Shown here: positions 7,001 to 8,039 of the stretch, one piece after another | Layout of the letters: each line of letters opens with the position of its first letter | Position numbering within the stretch: the first letter of the stretch is position 1 | From: an uncultured Bacteroidales bacterium | Lineage (GTDB): Bacteria > Bacteroidota > Bacteroidia > Bacteroidales > Bacteroidaceae | NCBI GenBank assembly: GCA_902783615.1 | Contig: CACZRQ010000250.1 | Coordinates: 1 to 8,039 of the forward strand | Reading direction: 5' to 3' | DNA: 8,039 bases | Program-made: the position numbers and the translations under genes | Notes under the pieces: generated by a model | Databases searched by the model: none | Seen by the model: the letters and a program-made list of their open reading frames with translations, nothing else | What the model was told of the DNA's origin: nothing

Positions 7001-7762
7001 ATACACTCTCAGGCTTCGTATGCCACTCCGTTGAACTTCAACTGTTTCAACGAAGCCAACAAGGCGAAGGCCGTTGCCTACTTGGCAGAGCTGGCAGCCA
7101 ACCCATCGGCCAGTGGCGACGGAAGCAAGCAATTCCCAGCCTATACCATCACCACAGGCTTCTCGGGAACGCCCAACATCCTGCCTGCATTGAGTCGCAA
7201 TGGCAAGACAGAAGAGGCCTTCCGCATGTTCACCTGCACCGACTTCACCTCGTGGCTCTATCCGGTCACCAAGGGTGCCACTTCCGTTTGGGAGCGTTGG
7301 AACGGCTTGGAGGTGGCCTTTGGTAAGAACAACCAGAACAACATGAACTCGTTCAACCACTTCGCCCTCGGGGCCGTGGGTCAGTGGATGTACGAGTATC
7401 AGTTGGGCATCACCTCCAACCATGTCGAGGGTCAGGCTGGCTATCAGCAATTCATCCTGCAACCTTCGGCAGGTGGCAACTACACCAGCTTGGAGGGTAG
7501 CTATCGCAGCAACTATGGCGATGTAGTAAGTGCTTGGCAGGCAGATGGCAAGGGTCACATGACGGGCTATCGGACATCGATTCCTGCCAACACCTCAGCC
7601 CTTCTGTATCTCCCCATCATGGCAGAGGATTACGATAGCATCGACGGCGATGCCATCTATTTGGGCAAGGAGGTGCACAATGGCGTTGAGTGCGCCAAGT
7701 ACCGGCTCACCTCCGGCACCTTCCATTTCCGCCTCCAAGGCAAAACGGTGGTGGTGGAATGA
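4079..7762 (+). CDS. Secreted GH78 alpha-L-rhamnosidase
   Basis: This 1227-residue enzyme hydrolyses terminal alpha-L-rhamnose from plant or microbial glycans by an inverting mechanism. Residues 1-26 form a Sec signal peptide (KTWLLTGLMALMPACLWAG); no good lipobox is seen, so it is probably periplasmic or secreted. Next come an Ig/FnIII-like domain (about 28-130), an inserted beta-sandwich resembling a concanavalin/LamG-type module (about 144-330), the rhamnosidase N-terminal jelly-roll (about 415-590), a further beta domain (about 590-725), the (alpha/alpha)6 catalytic barrel (about 735-1105) and a C-terminal beta-sandwich (about 1108-1227). The GH78 signature DCPQRNERMGWTGD starts at residue 771, with Asp771, Glu777 and Asp784; Glu777 is the likely general acid. 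SVWERWNG contains Glu1072, the likely base. It is longer than many GH78 enzymes because of the inserted module. ATG codons 1 and 3 are both possible starts. No SusCD or regulator flanks it, so its polysaccharide target cannot be read from context. Confidence 0.95.
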   Translation: MNMQKQVKTWLLTGLMALMPACLWAGTQITNLRVQDSVEPLAIEDRHPLFSWVMESDARNQYQQAYSLTVMRESDGKVMWTTGRVNSNESVNVPYMGVALQPETAYTWQVEVWDAQGNKHQEKSRFETGLMSAKQAAWSGAQWIGSKEVNLDAASHNYFQIATRLHIVQGDKASIILGANDFRLKDAFQNIDNLQGENYVRVEFDFSGVGTDQGAAINIYRVGYAKGDKADVPFIIINKEKFPKTNLNDIITDKNGIYDLTIDVETSNMYFIINGKDLITEPVDPNRRRFGGFAVGSTNMKVSNATRLRIGPWGNTHDFNTAPHLAEIGFAAMPNSEVEYIDYQIKNRGQAIDDVAFDSRHYGIFQSLPGVQVNGKTIRVSNNTGKILMGHADPSHGALTMLRTQFATTDGKQIAKAKLYATAMGSYELFINGQRMGENWFTPGDSQYRETMGYHAYDVTSLLQNGQNAIGAQLSPGWFTGYMTFTISNYNFFGDHEALLMKLVITYDDGTQQTIVTNPQTWKACNDGPIRFGSFFQGERYDANFEASIVGWKSNGFNDNAWKQAEVIAQRDWVNFDFMARYDEPVKIRETLTAQRVMPTHSADQHTFIYDMGLNMVGVPQITIPAGWLQKGDEVIIRYAEQLYPGFKGDEKYYVDTYGAKGKNIAGRPLYETFRAALATDFYIAKGSEEVVIQPTTTYRGYQYIQITLPSHKGALPTANIKGLVMSSDNLPTGTYVATTADGNKTAKLVNQLIKNIQRSQMGNFFTIPTDCPQRNERMGWTGDAQAYTRTATYNSDAQNFFRQWMVALRADQGVGSAKEAPGGIGSTVPTYNKQDDTSFADGTTWAAAVCMVPWQLYIQYGNTQVIEENMEAMMAWLNGMDFYDFSEQYPHLSSKASGLADWLAMDNNTPSDLVNNAIYIYMMEVTAIMADAIGKSDYANTLRLRREAALKEWNQAYVDPATGKTRSADGKKIIHSQASYATPLNFNCFNEANKAKAVAYLAELAANPSASGDGSKQFPAYTITTGFSGTPNILPALSRNGKTEEAFRMFTCTDFTSWLYPVTKGATSVWERWNGLEVAFGKNNQNNMNSFNHFALGAVGQWMYEYQLGITSNHVEGQAGYQQFILQPSAGGNYTSLEGSYRSNYGDVVSAWQADGKGHMTGYRTSIPANTSALLYLPIMAEDYDSIDGDAIYLGKEVHNGVECAKYRLTSGTFHFRLQGKTVVVE

Positions 7763-7767
7763 AAAAT

Positions 7768-7800
7768 AGTTGAACGCCCCCAAAAAAGGGGCGTTCAACT
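7768..7800. terminator. Bidirectional intrinsic terminator
   Basis: AGTTGAACGCCCC (7768-7780) and GGGGCGTTCAACT (7788-7800) form a perfect 13-bp stem with loop CAAAAAA, 5 bp after the rhamnosidase stop. TTCT follows on the plus strand. On the minus strand the stem is followed by ATTTTTC, a better U-run. It lies between convergent genes and probably ends both transcripts. Confidence 0.88.
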
Positions 7801-7808
7801 TTCTACTG

Positions 7809-7925
7809 TTAGATAAATATCGGCCCGTGACCCATGCACGATGTTGTGCTCATGGCAGTCAATGCTGCCGTCAGAAATGATATTACAAACTGTATCACAG
7901 TTTTCCAAAGTTCTTTGTTTTTCAT
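7809..7925 (-). CDS. Smalltalk-like small membrane protein (38 aa)
   Basis: Starting at the ATG at 7925 there is a 38-codon ORF. Its protein begins MKNKELWKTVIQFVISFL, continues TAALTAMSTTSCMGHGPIFI and ends at TAA (7809-7811). A basic N-terminus with a Trp-Lys-Thr motif, one hydrophobic helix (about 9-25) and a TTSCMG segment match my memory of the Bacteroidetes 'smalltalk' family, short proteins of unknown function. That family is often found, as I recall, beside an HU-like DNA-binding gene and an N-acetylmuramoyl-L-alanine amidase. Neither is inside the window: downstream on its strand is the shared terminator, and an HU gene could lie beyond 8039. Cys30 after the hydrophobic stretch might be lipidated, but TTSC is a poor lipobox. 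The leader AAAACCTAAATCATT lacks a Shine-Dalgarno, as is normal in this phylum. Confidence 0.75.
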   Translation of the reverse strand: MKNKELWKTVIQFVISFLTAALTAMSTTSCMGHGPIFI

Positions 7926-7944
7926 AATGATTTAGGTTTTAAGG

Positions 7945-7960
7945 TTAAACAATAGTTTAA
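7945..7960. repeat. Short palindrome upstream of the smalltalk-like ORF
   Basis: TTAAAC and GTTTAA form a perfect 6-bp inverted repeat around AATA, 20 bp before the small ORF's start codon. It could be an operator or a weak hairpin in the leader. It is AT-rich and short, so chance is a real alternative. Confidence 0.3.
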
Positions 7961-7983
7961 TACTTAGCAGGCTTTATAAGGCT

Positions 7984-8030
7984 CTCCCCCTTAGCAAGGG
8001 GGAGTACCCTCCGGTAGGAGGGGGAGGGAG
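7984..8030. repeat. C-rich/G-rich repeat with alternative hairpins
   Basis: CTCCCCCTT (7984-7992) pairs perfectly with AAGGGGGAG (7996-8004). CCCTCC (8007-8012) pairs with GGAGGG (8017-8022). The octamer AGGGGGAG recurs at 8019-8026, so the first arm could pair with either copy. No U-tract follows on either strand. It resembles dispersed intergenic repeats I recall from Prevotella genomes rather than a clean terminator, although it may end a gene to the right of the window. Confidence 0.6.
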
Positions 8031-8039
8031 TATGTTGTA

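Noticed and set aside
1..8039. CRISPR array, tRNA or rRNA genes
   Set aside because: No regularly spaced long repeats, tRNA cloverleaf or rRNA segments were recognised by eye on either strand.

Overview
The window looks like chromosomal DNA of a gut or oral Bacteroidales species, most likely Prevotella-like. The reasons are promoters with a TAnnTTTG -7 element and no Shine-Dalgarno sequences, a large secreted GH78 rhamnosidase of Bacteroidetes type, an M56 sensor protease with a SusC-like carboxypeptidase-regulatory tail, and a tiny 'smalltalk'-type protein. This assignment rests on family recognition only.

Layout: positions 1-147 hold no gene but a run of stem-loops. From about 150 to 4000, four genes lie on the minus strand. 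In transcription order they are a MenD-family ThDP enzyme (4000-2360), a 107-residue HExxH membrane protein (2284-1961), a BlaI/MecI-type winged-helix repressor (1849-1484) and a BlaR1-type M56 membrane metallopeptidase (1464-148). A divergent intergenic region (4001-4078) separates these from the plus-strand GH78 alpha-L-rhamnosidase (4079-7762). A perfect 13-bp hairpin then ends that gene and also faces a convergent 38-residue smalltalk-like ORF (7925-7809, minus). The right edge holds a C-rich/G-rich repeat hairpin.

Working together: blaI and the M56 gene form a classical sensor-protease/repressor pair, 19 bp apart. A TAnnTTTG promoter precedes blaI. A perfect 17-bp palindrome built from the octamer AACTAAAA fills the spacer between its -33 and -7 elements, and three further copies of the octamer lie nearby, so the pair probably represses itself. 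The small HExxH protein lies just upstream, and one octamer covers its stop codon. It seems to be co-transcribed with the MenD-like gene, across a heptamer repeat that can fold just before its start codon. The rhamnosidase is a separate unit that removes terminal rhamnose from glycans outside the cytoplasm; no SusC/SusD pair is visible here.

The points most worth following up are the octamer operator array, the mini-metalloprotease, the loss of several family-signature arginines in the MenD-like protein, and the small ORF at 7809-7925.
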